Below are positions 48,409 to 56,716 of a stretch of 64,000 bases of DNA, piece after piece (the first letter of the stretch is position 1; each line of letters starts with the position of its first letter). Both the position numbers and the translations under genes were made by a program. This DNA comes from Actinomyces lilanjuaniae. GTDB lineage: Bacteria; Actinomycetota; Actinomycetes; Actinomycetales; Actinomycetaceae. The notes under the pieces are model-generated. The model saw only the letters and a program-made list of their open reading frames with translations, was not told the origin of the DNA and did no database searches. The stretch is taken from NCBI RefSeq assembly GCF_003606385.1, contig NZ_CP032514.1, positions 744,001 to 808,000 of the forward strand, in the 5' to 3' direction.

Positions 48409-51344
48409 GTGGCTGCGGCACCGTTTGACGAGACGAGGATCCCGTGCCTGGCGTTTGACGTGGAGTCGCTGGACACTGCCGCGAGCAACCTTGAGACGAG
48501 GGCGGGTGACCTGCGGGCGGCGGGGGAGTCGGTCAAGTCCACGTGGGCGGGGATGCAGGTGTGCTACAGGGCTCCTGAGCAGGAGACCTTGTACGCGGCG
48601 ATGGACCCGGTGGCTGAGGACTCCGACACCCTGGCCACGGGTATCGAGTCGGTGGCCTCGGCGCTGTCCACCTTCGCTGACACGGTGTCGTCGCTGAGGA
48701 CCCGGGCTCAGGCGCTCAAGGAGGACGTGCTGGCGTTCAAGGAGGAGATCGCGGGGGACCCGGAGTGGGACCACGACCAGGACCTGGTCAACAAGAACAA
48801 CGGGTTCATTGAGCGGGCCTCGGTGATCCAGGCGGACATGTGGGAGGCCGAGCGCGAGTGCGCCAACTCGATCCGGGCGCTGGACGGGCTGGCTGCCTAC
48901 CAGGTGGACTCCGGGGCTGGGGGTGAGCTGGCCTACGGGTACTCGGCGGAGGACATGAAGGGTGCTGAGGGGCTGCCGTGGGGTGAGCGGGTGGACCGCC
49001 AGGACGGCTGCCTGAGGTCGGCTGGGACGGCGGTCAAGCGTTTCGTGTGGGACGGCCTGGTGGTGGACGGGATCGGCGGGTCGCTTGAGGCCCAGGCCAG
49101 CCTGGTGGGTGTCGAGCTCGGCGGGGAGGAGGGGTTCTTCAGCTTCAGTGGTGACACCGCCAGGCAGACCTGGCAGGGTCTGGCGGGCCTGGTAGGGGCG
49201 ACGTGGGACCAGGACGGGGGCCTCAGCTTCCAGAGGGGGACCGCGGCTGAGGCCTGGAAGGAGGTGGGCAAGGGTCTGGTGGCGTGGGACATGTGGGGGC
49301 AGGATCCCGCCCGTGCGGCGGGCAGCGTGGTGCCTGACCTCGCAGTGGTGGTGGCTTTCGGTGCTGCGGGTGCGGCTGCTCGTGGTGGCGGGACTGTCGT
49401 GCGCGGGGCTGGTGGTCTGGGCAGGGTGTCGCGGGCGGCGCGGGCTGCTGTGGTGGCCCAGCGGGTCGCGGACTTCATGGACCCGGTGGGCACCGCGCTC
49501 AGCAAGGGGGCGAGCAGGGTCGCGGGCCTGGTGGCGACCCAGTTCGACTTCAGCGGGCTGGGTGAGGTCATGGACCGTGTCCGTGGCCGGGGCGGGTCCC
49601 AGGCCCCGGAGGTGCCTGGCCCGCACTCGGTGGACGCGGGGCCTGGGCGCGCGGGTGACCTGCCGGAGGTGGGTGGCTCGCGTGGTCACGGCCCCCACGG
49701 CGGGGACGCCGGGGGCGGGACCGGTGGCCGGGGCCAGGAGCTGCCCGGCCAGGAGGTGCCTGTCGGCAAGGGGGCTCAGGAGCCGTCTGCCTCCCACGGT
49801 GGTGGCCGGAGCGGCCAGGCCGACGGCGGGGAGGCCCCCCTCCACCGCAGCGGTGACGCGGACGGTGCTGGTGCTCCTGGGGCTGGCGCGCGGGGCCGCC
49901 ACGCGGACGGCGCTGACGGTGATGCTGCTGAGGCGGGCGCCCCCTCTGGGCGCCACCGTGCTGACGGCGACGCGGGTGGTGCCCACGGATCTGACCCTGC
50001 TGGTCACCCTGCTGGTCGTGGTGACAGCGCCGACGCGCAGGCCCCGGCCCGCAACCGCGCCGACACCGAGGGTGCTGAGGCGGGCGCCCCGTCTGGGCGC
50101 CACCGTGGTGACGGTGACAGTGGTGGTGCTGAGGGCTCTGGCCGTGCTGGTCACGACCGTGGTGAGGGTGCTGAGGCGGGCGCCCCGGCCCGCCACCGTG
50201 CTGATGGTGACCCTGCTGAGGCGGGTGCCCCGTCTGGTCGCCACAGGGCTGACGGGGCTGACGGTGAGTCCTCGGCCCGTCACCGCGCCGACACCGAGGG
50301 TGCCGATGCGGATCCGTCTGGCCGCCACGGGGCTGATGGTGATGGTGCTGGGGCCTCTGGTCGTGCTGGTCACGGCCGTGGTGAGGGCGCCGATGGTGAG
50401 TCCTCGGCCCGCCACGCGGCTGACGGTGCTGACGGTGCCGGTGGTCGTGGTGACGGCTCTGGTGGCTCCGGCCATGGTGGTGGCGGGGACGGCCCGTCCG
50501 AGCGTGGCAGCAGTGGCGCGGACGGTGACGGTGATGGTGGCTCCTCGGGTGATCGGTCTGTGGCCCAGCGGCTTGAGGAGCGTCGGCAGGAGGCTGACCA
50601 GGACGCGTTCAACCAGGAGCACCGGCCCCGGGTGGAGAGCACGGTGGAGGTCGGCAAGGGCAGTGACCTGGCTCCCCGTCACGACGAGCCGTTCGGGCGG
50701 GGTGTGGAGCTGGAGCCCAGCACCTGCTACCAGGTGGAGGGGCGGGGCAGCTTCTACACTGATGGGTCTGGTGTGGTGGTGCACGTGGAGGCGCACTCGG
50801 CGGTGGAGCGTCGTGGGTGGTGGGACATCCGTAGTCCTATGAACCCGGACCTGAGGGACCCTCTTCCGAGTGCGACCTACACGGTGGACGGGAGGTTCCA
50901 CTACACCACGGACGAGTGGGGGCGCACGGTGCGCATCCAGGTGGACGGGCTGGACGAGGTCTCGGAGACTTACGACTCCTCCCGGGCGCGTAGGCGTATC
51001 GGCAACTACGGTGGTGACGGCTTTGACGGGGGGCATCTGATTGCTCACCGGTTTGGTGGGGGCCGGAGGACATCAACGTGGTGCCTATGCGCAGAACCCT
51101 CAACCAGGGGACTGAGGGGATGTACCCGTACAGTTACAAGAAGCTCGAGGACGACATCGCCGCCAGCCAGGGAGCCTACGAGAACATCGACATCCGGATC
51201 GAGTACGACGGGCCACCAGGGGTGGAGCCGGGGACCTCGCTGAGCGGGGTGCCCCAGGCAGGCCGGGTGCCTGTGAAGTTTGAGGTCTACGCGACTGATG
51301 TGAAGGGTAGGCCGGTTGAGATTGACCCGTTTGTCAACAAGTGA
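48409..51344 (+). CDS. Polymorphic toxin: WXG-like N-terminus, long linker, C-terminal DNA/RNA non-specific endonuclease (one frameshift)
   Basis: About 978 residues. The N-terminal ~105 residues are a helical WXG100/LXG-like hairpin with W46-A47-G48, the turn of type VII substrates. Two helical domains follow (to about residue 400), with Ala/Gly-rich segments near 305-345. A Gly/Ala/Asp/His/Arg linker (about 410-720) repeats EAGAPSGRHRADGD-like units. The C-terminal 210 residues begin GRGSFYTDGSGVVVHVEAHS, include a WGRTVRIQV segment, and end in an Endonuclea_NS_2-type core: DGGHLIAHRFGG, EDINVVPM, a K-E-D helix and IDIRIEYDG. The frame breaks at five G (51058-51062); the paralogue at 53709-53714 has six and reads through. 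I infer secretion by type VII and nuclease killing of competitors. Confidence 0.85.
49850..50560 (+). repeat. Low-complexity repeat coding for the toxin linker
   Basis: About 700 bp of degenerate in-frame repeats inside the toxin gene. They encode variations on AEAGAPSGRHRADGD and GADGESSARH. His, Arg and Asp spaced in Gly/Ala make a long, flexible, charged linker between the export part and the nuclease. Such repeats can change length by recombination. Confidence 0.75.
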
Positions 51345-51363
51345 GTGCTGCTAGGAGGGGTGT

Positions 51364-52017
51364 ATGTCGTTTGACTGGCGTGCTGCGAGTGCGGGTGAGC
51401 TGCTGTCTCGTGTTGAGGAGGGGACGGCTGAGTGGCTGCGGGCTGAGGGCGGTGATGGCGTCCAGGTCCGGGTCCTGGGGATAGGTTTTCGCCAGTCCAT
51501 CAGGATCGTGATGACGCGTGGTGGTGAGGAGGTGAGTGTGTTCATGCCTGACGAGATCGTCTCCGTCATAAGCGACCTGCGTGAGAAGCAGGTGGTTGCT
51601 GGGTGGGGTGCGTGGACGTGGTGTCGGCTGTGGATGGTGGCGGGGGAGTGGGTGCTGCACCAGGAGTGTGACTGGATGCGCGAGCCGGTGCTCGAGGGGC
51701 CTGCTGGTGGGCGTCCCCCTCCGGGTATCTGTGCCCTGGAGCTGGAGCTCTACCCCCGGGATGCGGAGAACATCCCCGGGTGGATGGCGGAGGGTGTGGC
51801 GGCCAACGAGAGACGGAAGGCTGCCAACGCCCGTCGTCGTGAGGCCAGGCGCGCCAAGAAGGAGAAGGAGCGTGAGCGCCAGGCAGCCAAGGCCCAGGCC
51901 GCTGAGGCCGCTTCGCAGGAGGCTGCCCAGTCCGCCGTCCAGGATGCTGCCCGGGGTGTGCCCGGTGCCGGGCAGGCCGCCCAGGGTGGGGGCGGTGCTG
52001 GTGGGTCCGCGGGGTGA
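51364..52017 (+). CDS. Putative immunity protein 1
   Basis: 217 residues, 19 bp after the full-length toxin. Residues 1-75 are variable (SFDWRAASAGELLSRVEEGT, QVRVLGIGFRQSIRIVMT). A core shared by all five copies follows: LREKQVVAGWGAWTWCRLWM, VAGEWVLHQECDWMREPV. Then an Ala/Arg/Lys helix (AANERRKAANARRREARRA) and a Gly/Ala tail (GVPGAGQAAQ). The W-rich strand core followed by an acidic DWMREP loop resembles YezG/DUF600-type immunity proteins that pair with similar nucleases, but this is a motif impression. The position after each toxin tip is the main evidence. The stop overlaps the next cassette (GTGA). Confidence 0.75.
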   Translation: MSFDWRAASAGELLSRVEEGTAEWLRAEGGDGVQVRVLGIGFRQSIRIVMTRGGEEVSVFMPDEIVSVISDLREKQVVAGWGAWTWCRLWMVAGEWVLHQECDWMREPVLEGPAGGRPPPGICALELELYPRDAENIPGWMAEGVAANERRKAANARRREARRAKKEKERERQAAKAQAAEAASQEAAQSAVQDAARGVPGAGQAAQGGGGAGGSAG

Positions 52018-52669
52018 GGCCTGTCCGGGGGCGGGCCTGGGCGTGTCACGTGGTGCTGGAGTGGGTCTGCCGGGAGGGGCGGGGCAGCTTCTACACCAAT
52101 GACGCCGGTGTGGTGGTGCACGTGGAGGCGCACTCGGCGGTGGAGCGTCGTGGGTGGTGGGGCATGCGCGAGCCGTTGAGCCCGGACCTGAGGGACCCTC
52201 TGCCGAGCGCGACCTACACGGTGGACGGGAGGTTCCACTACACCACGGACGAGTGGGGTCGTACGGTGTGTATCCAGGTGGATGAGCTCAGGAAGGTTGA
52301 TGGTGACCTGGAGAGGTACCGTTCGGAGTCGGTCCAGGAGCGGGTCGGTAAGTACGGTGGTGAGGGCTATGACGGGGTCACCTGTCTGGTCACCAGTTCG
52401 GCGGGGCTCCGGAGGACATCAACGTGGTGCCCATGCTGCGCAAGGTCAACCAGAACCACCCGGACAGCTTCTACAGGCTGGAGAAGGAGATCGCCGCCAG
52501 CCAGGGAGCCTACAAGCACCTGGACATCCGGATCGAGTACGGCGGGCCACCAGAGGCTCCTTCGGGCACGTCCCTGAAGGGCGTGCCCACCGCTGACCGG
52601 GTGCCCACCGAGTTCCGCGTCTATTTGGCTAACGCTGGGGGCGTGCCGAGGACGTTTCCGAACAGGTGA
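52014..52669 (+). pseudogene. Orphan toxin C-terminal cassette, allele B (frameshifted copy)
   Basis: A toxin tip without export domain or linker. It starts at a GTG overlapping the immunity stop, then a 23-residue unrelated lead, then GRGSFYTNDAGVVVHVEAHS and the conserved WGRTVCIQV segment. The nuclease core is allele B (RKVDGDLERYRSESVQERVG, GHLSGHQFGGAPEDINVVPM). The frame is lost at four G (52374-52377); the otherwise matching copy at 54997-55001 has five, and repair gives an unbroken product to 52669 with tail YLANAGGVPRTFPNR. It is either a silent donor cassette or a coupled small protein. Confidence 0.75.
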
Positions 52670-52698
52670 GTACTTCGAGAATTAAGGGGATGGGTCTT

Positions 52699-53340
52699 AT
52701 GGCTAGGTTGTCGGAGATGTCTGCTGGGGAGCTTCTCGCTCGTTCTGAGGAGATGCTGGCTGACTGGCTGCGTGAGGAGGGCGGGCAGCGTGTTGACATC
52801 GAGTTCATGGGCGTGGGGTGGACGCAGCAGTTTGATCCCCAGCTCACGCGTGGTGGGCAGCGGTCGCGTGTGATCCCACCTCATGAGGTCAACTCCTTCA
52901 TGACGGAGCTGCGTGATAGGCAGGTTGTGCCTGGGTGGGGTGCGTGGACGTGGTGCCGGCTGTGGATGGTGGCGGGGGAGTGGGTGCTGCACCAGGAGTG
53001 TGACTGGATGCGTGAGCCGGTGTTCGAGGGGCCTGCTGGTGGGCGGCCTGACCCGCGTACCTGTGCCAACGAGTTGGAGCGTCATCCCCGGGATTGGGAG
53101 AACGTCCCGGACTGGATGGCTGCGGGTGTGGCGGCCAACGAGAGGCGCAAGGCTGCCAACGCGCGTCGTCGTGAGGCCAGGCGCGCGAAGAAGGAGCGTG
53201 AGCGCCAGGCAGCCCAGGCCCAGGCCGCTGAGGCCACCGACCGGCAGGGCGGGAGCGGTACCGGGGAGGTCTCCGGTGGCGAGCCCGGTGCCGGGCAGAC
53301 CGCCCAGGATGGGGGCGGTGCTGGTGGGTCCGCGGGGTGA
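52699..53340 (+). CDS. Putative immunity protein 2
   Basis: 213 residues from the ATG at 52699, after AAGGGGATGG; a GTG at 52666 overlapping the cassette stop is an alternative. It has a variable N-terminus (ARLSEMSAGELLARSEEM, VDIEFMGVGWTQQFDPQL), then the shared core (QVVPGWGAWTWCRLWMVAGE, HQECDWMREPVFEGP), the ANERRKAANARRREARRAKK helix and a Gly-rich tail with a TDRQGGSGTGEVSGGEPGAG variant. It pairs by position with the allele B cassette before it. Confidence 0.72.
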   Translation: MARLSEMSAGELLARSEEMLADWLREEGGQRVDIEFMGVGWTQQFDPQLTRGGQRSRVIPPHEVNSFMTELRDRQVVPGWGAWTWCRLWMVAGEWVLHQECDWMREPVFEGPAGGRPDPRTCANELERHPRDWENVPDWMAAGVAANERRKAANARRREARRAKKERERQAAQAQAAEATDRQGGSGTGEVSGGEPGAGQTAQDGGGAGGSAG

Positions 53341-53990
53341 GGCCTGTGTGGTGGTGGGCCGGGGCAGGTCAGTGCTGTTGGCGCTGGGGCTTCCTGGGTG
53401 GCTTCTACACTGATGGGTCTGGTGTGGTGGTGCACGTGGAGGCGCACTCGGCGGTGGAGCGTCGTGGGTGGTGGGGCATGCGCGAGCCGTTGAACCCTGA
53501 CCTGAGGGACCCTCTTCCGAGTGCGACCTACACGGTGGACGGGAGGTTCCACTACACCACTGATGAGTGGGGGCGCACGGTGCGCATCCAGGTGAAAGGG
53601 CTGGACGAGGTCTCGGAGACTTACGACTCCTCCCGGGCGCGTAGGCGTATCGGCAACTACGGTGGTGACGGCTTTGACGGGGGGCATCTGATTGCTCACC
53701 GGTTTGGTGGGGGGCCGGAGGACATCAACGTGGTGCCTATGCGCAGAACCCTCAACCAGGGGACTGAGGGGATGTACCCGTACAGCTACAAGAAGCTCGA
53801 GGACGACATCGCCGCCAGCCGGGGCGCCTACGAGAACATCGACATCCATATCGAGTACGACGGCCCACCAGGGGTGGAGCCCGGCACCTCCTTGAAGGGC
53901 GTGCCCAAGACCGACCGGGTACCTGTGAAGTTTGAGGTCAGGTGGGTTGCGAACGGTGTCCCGCGTAGCAAGCCGTTTGAGAACTTCTAG
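53337..53990 (+). CDS. Orphan toxin C-terminal cassette, allele A (intact frame)
   Basis: 217 residues from a GTG that overlaps the immunity 2 stop. A 20-residue lead, then GGFYTDGSGVVVHVEAHSAV and the nuclease core of the same allele as the full-length toxin (SETYDSSRARRRIGNYGGDG, DGGHLIAHRFGGGPEDINVV, RRTLNQGTEGMYPYSYKKLE). It differs from the main toxin chiefly in the last 15-20 residues (VRWVANGVPRSKPFENF). The run of six G at 53709-53714 keeps the frame open and serves as the internal reference for the break in the main toxin. There is no secretion signal, so it is a replacement tip rather than a free effector. Confidence 0.78.
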   Translation: MRPVWWWAGAGQCCWRWGFLGGFYTDGSGVVVHVEAHSAVERRGWWGMREPLNPDLRDPLPSATYTVDGRFHYTTDEWGRTVRIQVKGLDEVSETYDSSRARRRIGNYGGDGFDGGHLIAHRFGGGPEDINVVPMRRTLNQGTEGMYPYSYKKLEDDIAASRGAYENIDIHIEYDGPPGVEPGTSLKGVPKTDRVPVKFEVRWVANGVPRSKPFENF

Positions 53991-54002
53991 ACCTGGAAGG
54001 AT

Positions 54003-54668
54003 GTGGCTGGTGTGGGTATGCATGACATGGGCCCGCAGGAGGTCTTTGCCCGGGCTGAGGAGCTGCTGGCGGGGTGGCTGCGTGAGGAGGGGGGCTCCCG
54101 CCTCGAGGTTGAGATCCAGGGCATCGGGTTCGTCCAGGACCACCTGATGTGGATGACTGTTGACGGTGAGGCCAGGAGTGTCCAGCCGGAGTCCAGTGAG
54201 ACGGGCTTTGCCGTGAATGACTTGCGTCGTGCGCAGGCTGTGCCTGGCCTGGGTGCGTGGACGTGGTGCCGGCTGTGGATGGTGGCGGGGGAGTGGGTGC
54301 TGCACCAGGAGTGTGACTGGATGCGTGAGCCGGTGTTCGACCCTCCTGGTGGTGGGCGGCCCGGCCCGGGTGACTGTGCGCTGGAGCTGGAGCGCTACCC
54401 CCGGGATGCGGAGAACGTCCCGGACTGGATGGCTGCGGGTGTGGCGGCCAACGAGAGGCGCAAGGCTGCCAACGCGCGTCGTCGTGAGGCCAGGAGAGCC
54501 CGGAAGGAGAGGGAGCGCCAGGCAGCCCAGGCCCAGGCCGCTGAGGCCACCGACCGGCAGGGCGGGCAGGAGGCTGCCCAGTCCGCCGTCCAGGATGCTG
54601 CCCGGGGTGTGCCCGGTGCCGGGCAGGCTGCCCAGGATGGGGGCGGTGCTGGTGGGTCCGCGGGGTGA
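54003..54668 (+). CDS. Putative immunity protein 3
   Basis: 221 residues from GTG 54003 (GGAAGG site); the ATG at 54018 is also possible. The N-terminal part (MHDMGPQEVFARAEELLAGW, RLEVEIQGIGFVQDHLMWMT) is the same as in immunity 5. The core is GLGAWTWCRLWMVAGEWVL with HQECDWMREPVFDPPGGG, and the tail is of the longer QEAAQSAVQDAARGVPGAG type seen in immunity 1. It follows the allele A cassette. Mixed head and tail types among copies point to recombination within the family. Confidence 0.72.
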   Translation: MAGVGMHDMGPQEVFARAEELLAGWLREEGGSRLEVEIQGIGFVQDHLMWMTVDGEARSVQPESSETGFAVNDLRRAQAVPGLGAWTWCRLWMVAGEWVLHQECDWMREPVFDPPGGGRPGPGDCALELERYPRDAENVPDWMAAGVAANERRKAANARRREARRARKERERQAAQAQAAEATDRQGGQEAAQSAVQDAARGVPGAGQAAQDGGGAGGSAG

Positions 54669-55302
54669 GGCCTGTGCCGGTGGTGTCGGCTGGGGCTTCT
54701 TGGGTGGCTTCTACACTGATGGGTCTGGTGTGGTGGTGCACGTGGAGGCGCACTCGGCGGTGGAGCGTCGTGGGTGGCTGGGGATAACGCAGGACGCGCT
54801 CAACCCGGACCTGAAGGACCCTCTGCCCAGCGCGACCTACACGGTGGACGGGAGGTTCCACTACACCACTGATGAGTGGGGTCGTACGGTGCGTATCCAG
54901 GTGGATGAGCTCAGGAAGGTTGATGGTGACCTGGAGAAGTACCGCTCGGAGTCGGTCCAGGAGCGGGTCGGTAAGTACGGTGGTGAGGGCTATGACGGGG
55001 GTCACCTGTCTGGTCACCAGTTCGGCGGGGCTCCGGAGGACATCAACGTGGTGCCCATGCTGCGCAAGGTCAACCAGAACCACCCGGACAGCTTCTACAG
55101 GCTGGAGAAGGAGATCGCCGCCAGCCGGGGCGCCTACGAGAACATCGACATCCGGATCGAGTACGACGGCCCACCAGGGGTGGAGCCGGGGACCTCGCTG
55201 AGCGGGGTGCCCCAGGCAGGCCGGGTACCCACCGAGTTCCGTGTCTCATGGACTGATGAGCAGAGGATGAGAACGGTTCCGCGCCGTTTTGTCAATGAGT
55301 GA
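54667..55302 (+). pseudogene. Orphan toxin C-terminal cassette, allele B (no in-frame start)
   Basis: Nuclease tip of allele B with an intact core: GGFYTDGSGVVVHVEAHSAV, RKVDGDLEKYRSESVQERVG, GGHLSGHQFGGAPEDINVVP, LRKVNQNHPDSFYRLEKEIA, ending WTDEQRMRTVPRRFVNE. The GTG that overlaps the immunity 3 stop (54665) is in a different frame from the tip; a fifth G in the run at 54692-54695 would join them, as in the sister cassettes. As written there is no good start codon, so I mark it as silent or broken. Confidence 0.72.
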
Positions 55303-55320
55303 GAAAGGCGGCTGGTCTTG

Positions 55321-55962
55321 GTGAGTATGTCTCGTATGTCTGCTGAGGAGTTGATGGTTCGTGCCGAGAGCCTGCTTGCTGAGTGGCTTCCTGGTACTGG
55401 TGGTTCCCGGATTGATATTGAGATCAGTGGAATAGGGCTGGTGTCTACGCTGGGTCCTAGCAGGGTGACTCAGGACGGGGTGAGCCGGTTGGCGGAGGTT
55501 CCTGACGAGATTCTGTCCGTGGTTGGCAAGCTGCGTGATAGGCAGGTTGTGCCTGGCCTGGGTGCGTGGACGTGGTGCCGGCTGTGGATGGTGGCGGGGG
55601 AGTGGGTGCTGCACCAGGAGTGTGACTGGATGCGTGAGCCGGTGTTCAAGGGGCCTGGTGGTGGGCGGCCCGGCCCGGGTATCTGTGCCCTGGAGCTGGA
55701 GCGCTACCCCCGGGATGCGGAGAACGTCCCGGACTGGATGGCGGAGGGTGTGGCGGCCAACGAGAGGCGCAAGGCTGCCAACGCGCGTCGTCGTGAGGCC
55801 AGGAGGGCGAAGAAGGAGCGTGAGCGCCAGGCAGCCCAGGCCCAGGCCGCTGAGGCCACCGACCGGCAGGGCGGGAGCGGTACCGGGGAGGTCTCCGGTG
55901 GCGAGCCCGGTGCCGGGCAGGTCATCCAGGACGGGGGCGGTGCTGGTGAGTCCGCGGGGTGA
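55321..55962 (+). CDS. Putative immunity protein 4
   Basis: 213 residues from GTG 55321 (GAAAGGCGG upstream); ATG 55327 is also possible. It has its own variable N-terminus (SRMSAEELMVRAESLLAEWL, IDIEISGIGLVSTLGPSRVT), then the shared core (RQVVPGLGAWTWCRLWMVAG, HQECDWMREPVFKGPGG), the ANERRKAANARRREARRAKK helix and the TDRQGGSGTGEVSGGEPGAG tail of immunity 2. It follows an allele B cassette, as immunity 2 does. Confidence 0.72.
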   Translation: MSMSRMSAEELMVRAESLLAEWLPGTGGSRIDIEISGIGLVSTLGPSRVTQDGVSRLAEVPDEILSVVGKLRDRQVVPGLGAWTWCRLWMVAGEWVLHQECDWMREPVFKGPGGGRPGPGICALELERYPRDAENVPDWMAEGVAANERRKAANARRREARRAKKERERQAAQAQAAEATDRQGGSGTGEVSGGEPGAGQVIQDGGGAGESAG

Positions 55963-55990
55963 GGCCCGTCCGGGGGCGGGCCGGAGTAAG
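55958..55990 (+). other. Scar of a lost toxin cassette
   Basis: Directly after immunity 4 the sequence matches the first part of a toxin cassette (compare 52012-52042: the same GTGAGGCC-GTCCGGGGGCGGGCC head with one C/T difference), then jumps within a few bases to the leader of immunity 5. No toxin tip follows. This looks like the join left by a deletion. Confidence 0.65.
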
Positions 55991-56007
55991 TAAAGGGGGA
56001 TGCTGCT

Positions 56008-56552
56008 GTGCGTGTGCGTGACATGGGCCCGCAGGAGGTCTTTGCCCGGGCTGAGGAGCTGCTGGCGGGGTGGCTGCGTGAGGAGGGGGGCTCCCGCCTC
56101 GAGGTTGAGATCCAGGGCATCGGGTTCGTCCAGGACCACCTGATGTGGATGACTGTTGACGGTGAGGCCAGGAGGGTTGTCCCGTCTTTTGATCTTACCA
56201 GGGCGGGGTTTGCCATGGATGACCTGCGTGAGAAGCAGGTGGTTGCTGGGTGGGGTGCGTGGACGTGGTGCCGGCTGTGGATGGTGGCGGGGGAGTGGGT
56301 GCTGCACCAGGAGTGTGACTGGATGCGTGAGCCGGTGCTCGAGGGGCCTGCTGGTGGGCGTCCCCTCCGGGTATCTGTGCGCTGGAGCTGGAGCTCTACC
56401 CCCGGGATGCGGAGAACATCCCCGGGTGGATGGCTGCGGGTGTGGCGGCCAACGAGAGACGGAAGGCTGCCAACGCGCGTCGTCGTGAGGCCAGGCGCGC
56501 CAAGAAGGAGAAGGAGCGCCAGGCAGCCCAGGCCCAGGCCGCATCCCCGTGA
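56008..56552 (+). CDS. Putative immunity protein 5 (orphan, frameshifted)
   Basis: About 181 residues after repair. From GTG 56008 (AAAGGGGG site) the head matches immunity 3 almost exactly (DMGPQEVFARAEELLAGWLR, EIQGIGFVQDHLMWMTVDGE), then has its own RRVVPSFDLTRAGFAMDD and the common core. The frame breaks at four C (56362-56365); immunity 1 has five C at 51715-51719. With five C it reads PPGICALELELYPRDAENIP and the basic helix, and stops early at 56552 with QAQAASP, so the Gly-rich tail is missing. No toxin precedes it. Confidence 0.7.
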
Positions 56553-56716
56553 CCGGGAAAGTTCAGGTTCGCACCGGGACCGGGTGCCACAGGCTGCATA
56601 TCTTTGGACTGCCTGGCGGGAGTAGCCGTGCGCTGCTGCCCGGAACTCTGCGGATCTCTTCTGCCGGGACGTGATGAGGGCGGCCCAAGATGTGCAGAGC
56701 GCGTGCAGCAGCGGGG

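Larger units (their letters stand above)
50741..56552 (+). repeat. Array of about 1.3-kb toxin-tip plus immunity repeats
   Basis: Four tandem units, each a nuclease tip followed by an immunity-like gene, plus a final immunity gene alone. Immunity starts lie at 51364, 52699, 54003, 55321 and 56008, giving spacings of about 1335, 1304, 1318 and 687 bp. Each tip starts with the same FYT-GVVVHVEAHSAVERRGW module (50741, 52074, 53399 and 54707). Homology spans both coding and junction sequences, so the array can recombine with the 3' end of the full-length toxin gene. Confidence 0.9.

Noticed and set aside
52014..56552. The regularly spaced repeats as a CRISPR array
   Set aside because: Units are about 1.3 kb, coding, and contain diverged genes; there are no 25-40 bp repeats with unique spacers and no cas genes.
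51364..56552. Insertion sequence or prophage as the source of the toxin array
   Set aside because: No transposase, integrase, attachment site or terminal inverted repeat is present; duplication within the locus explains the repeats.
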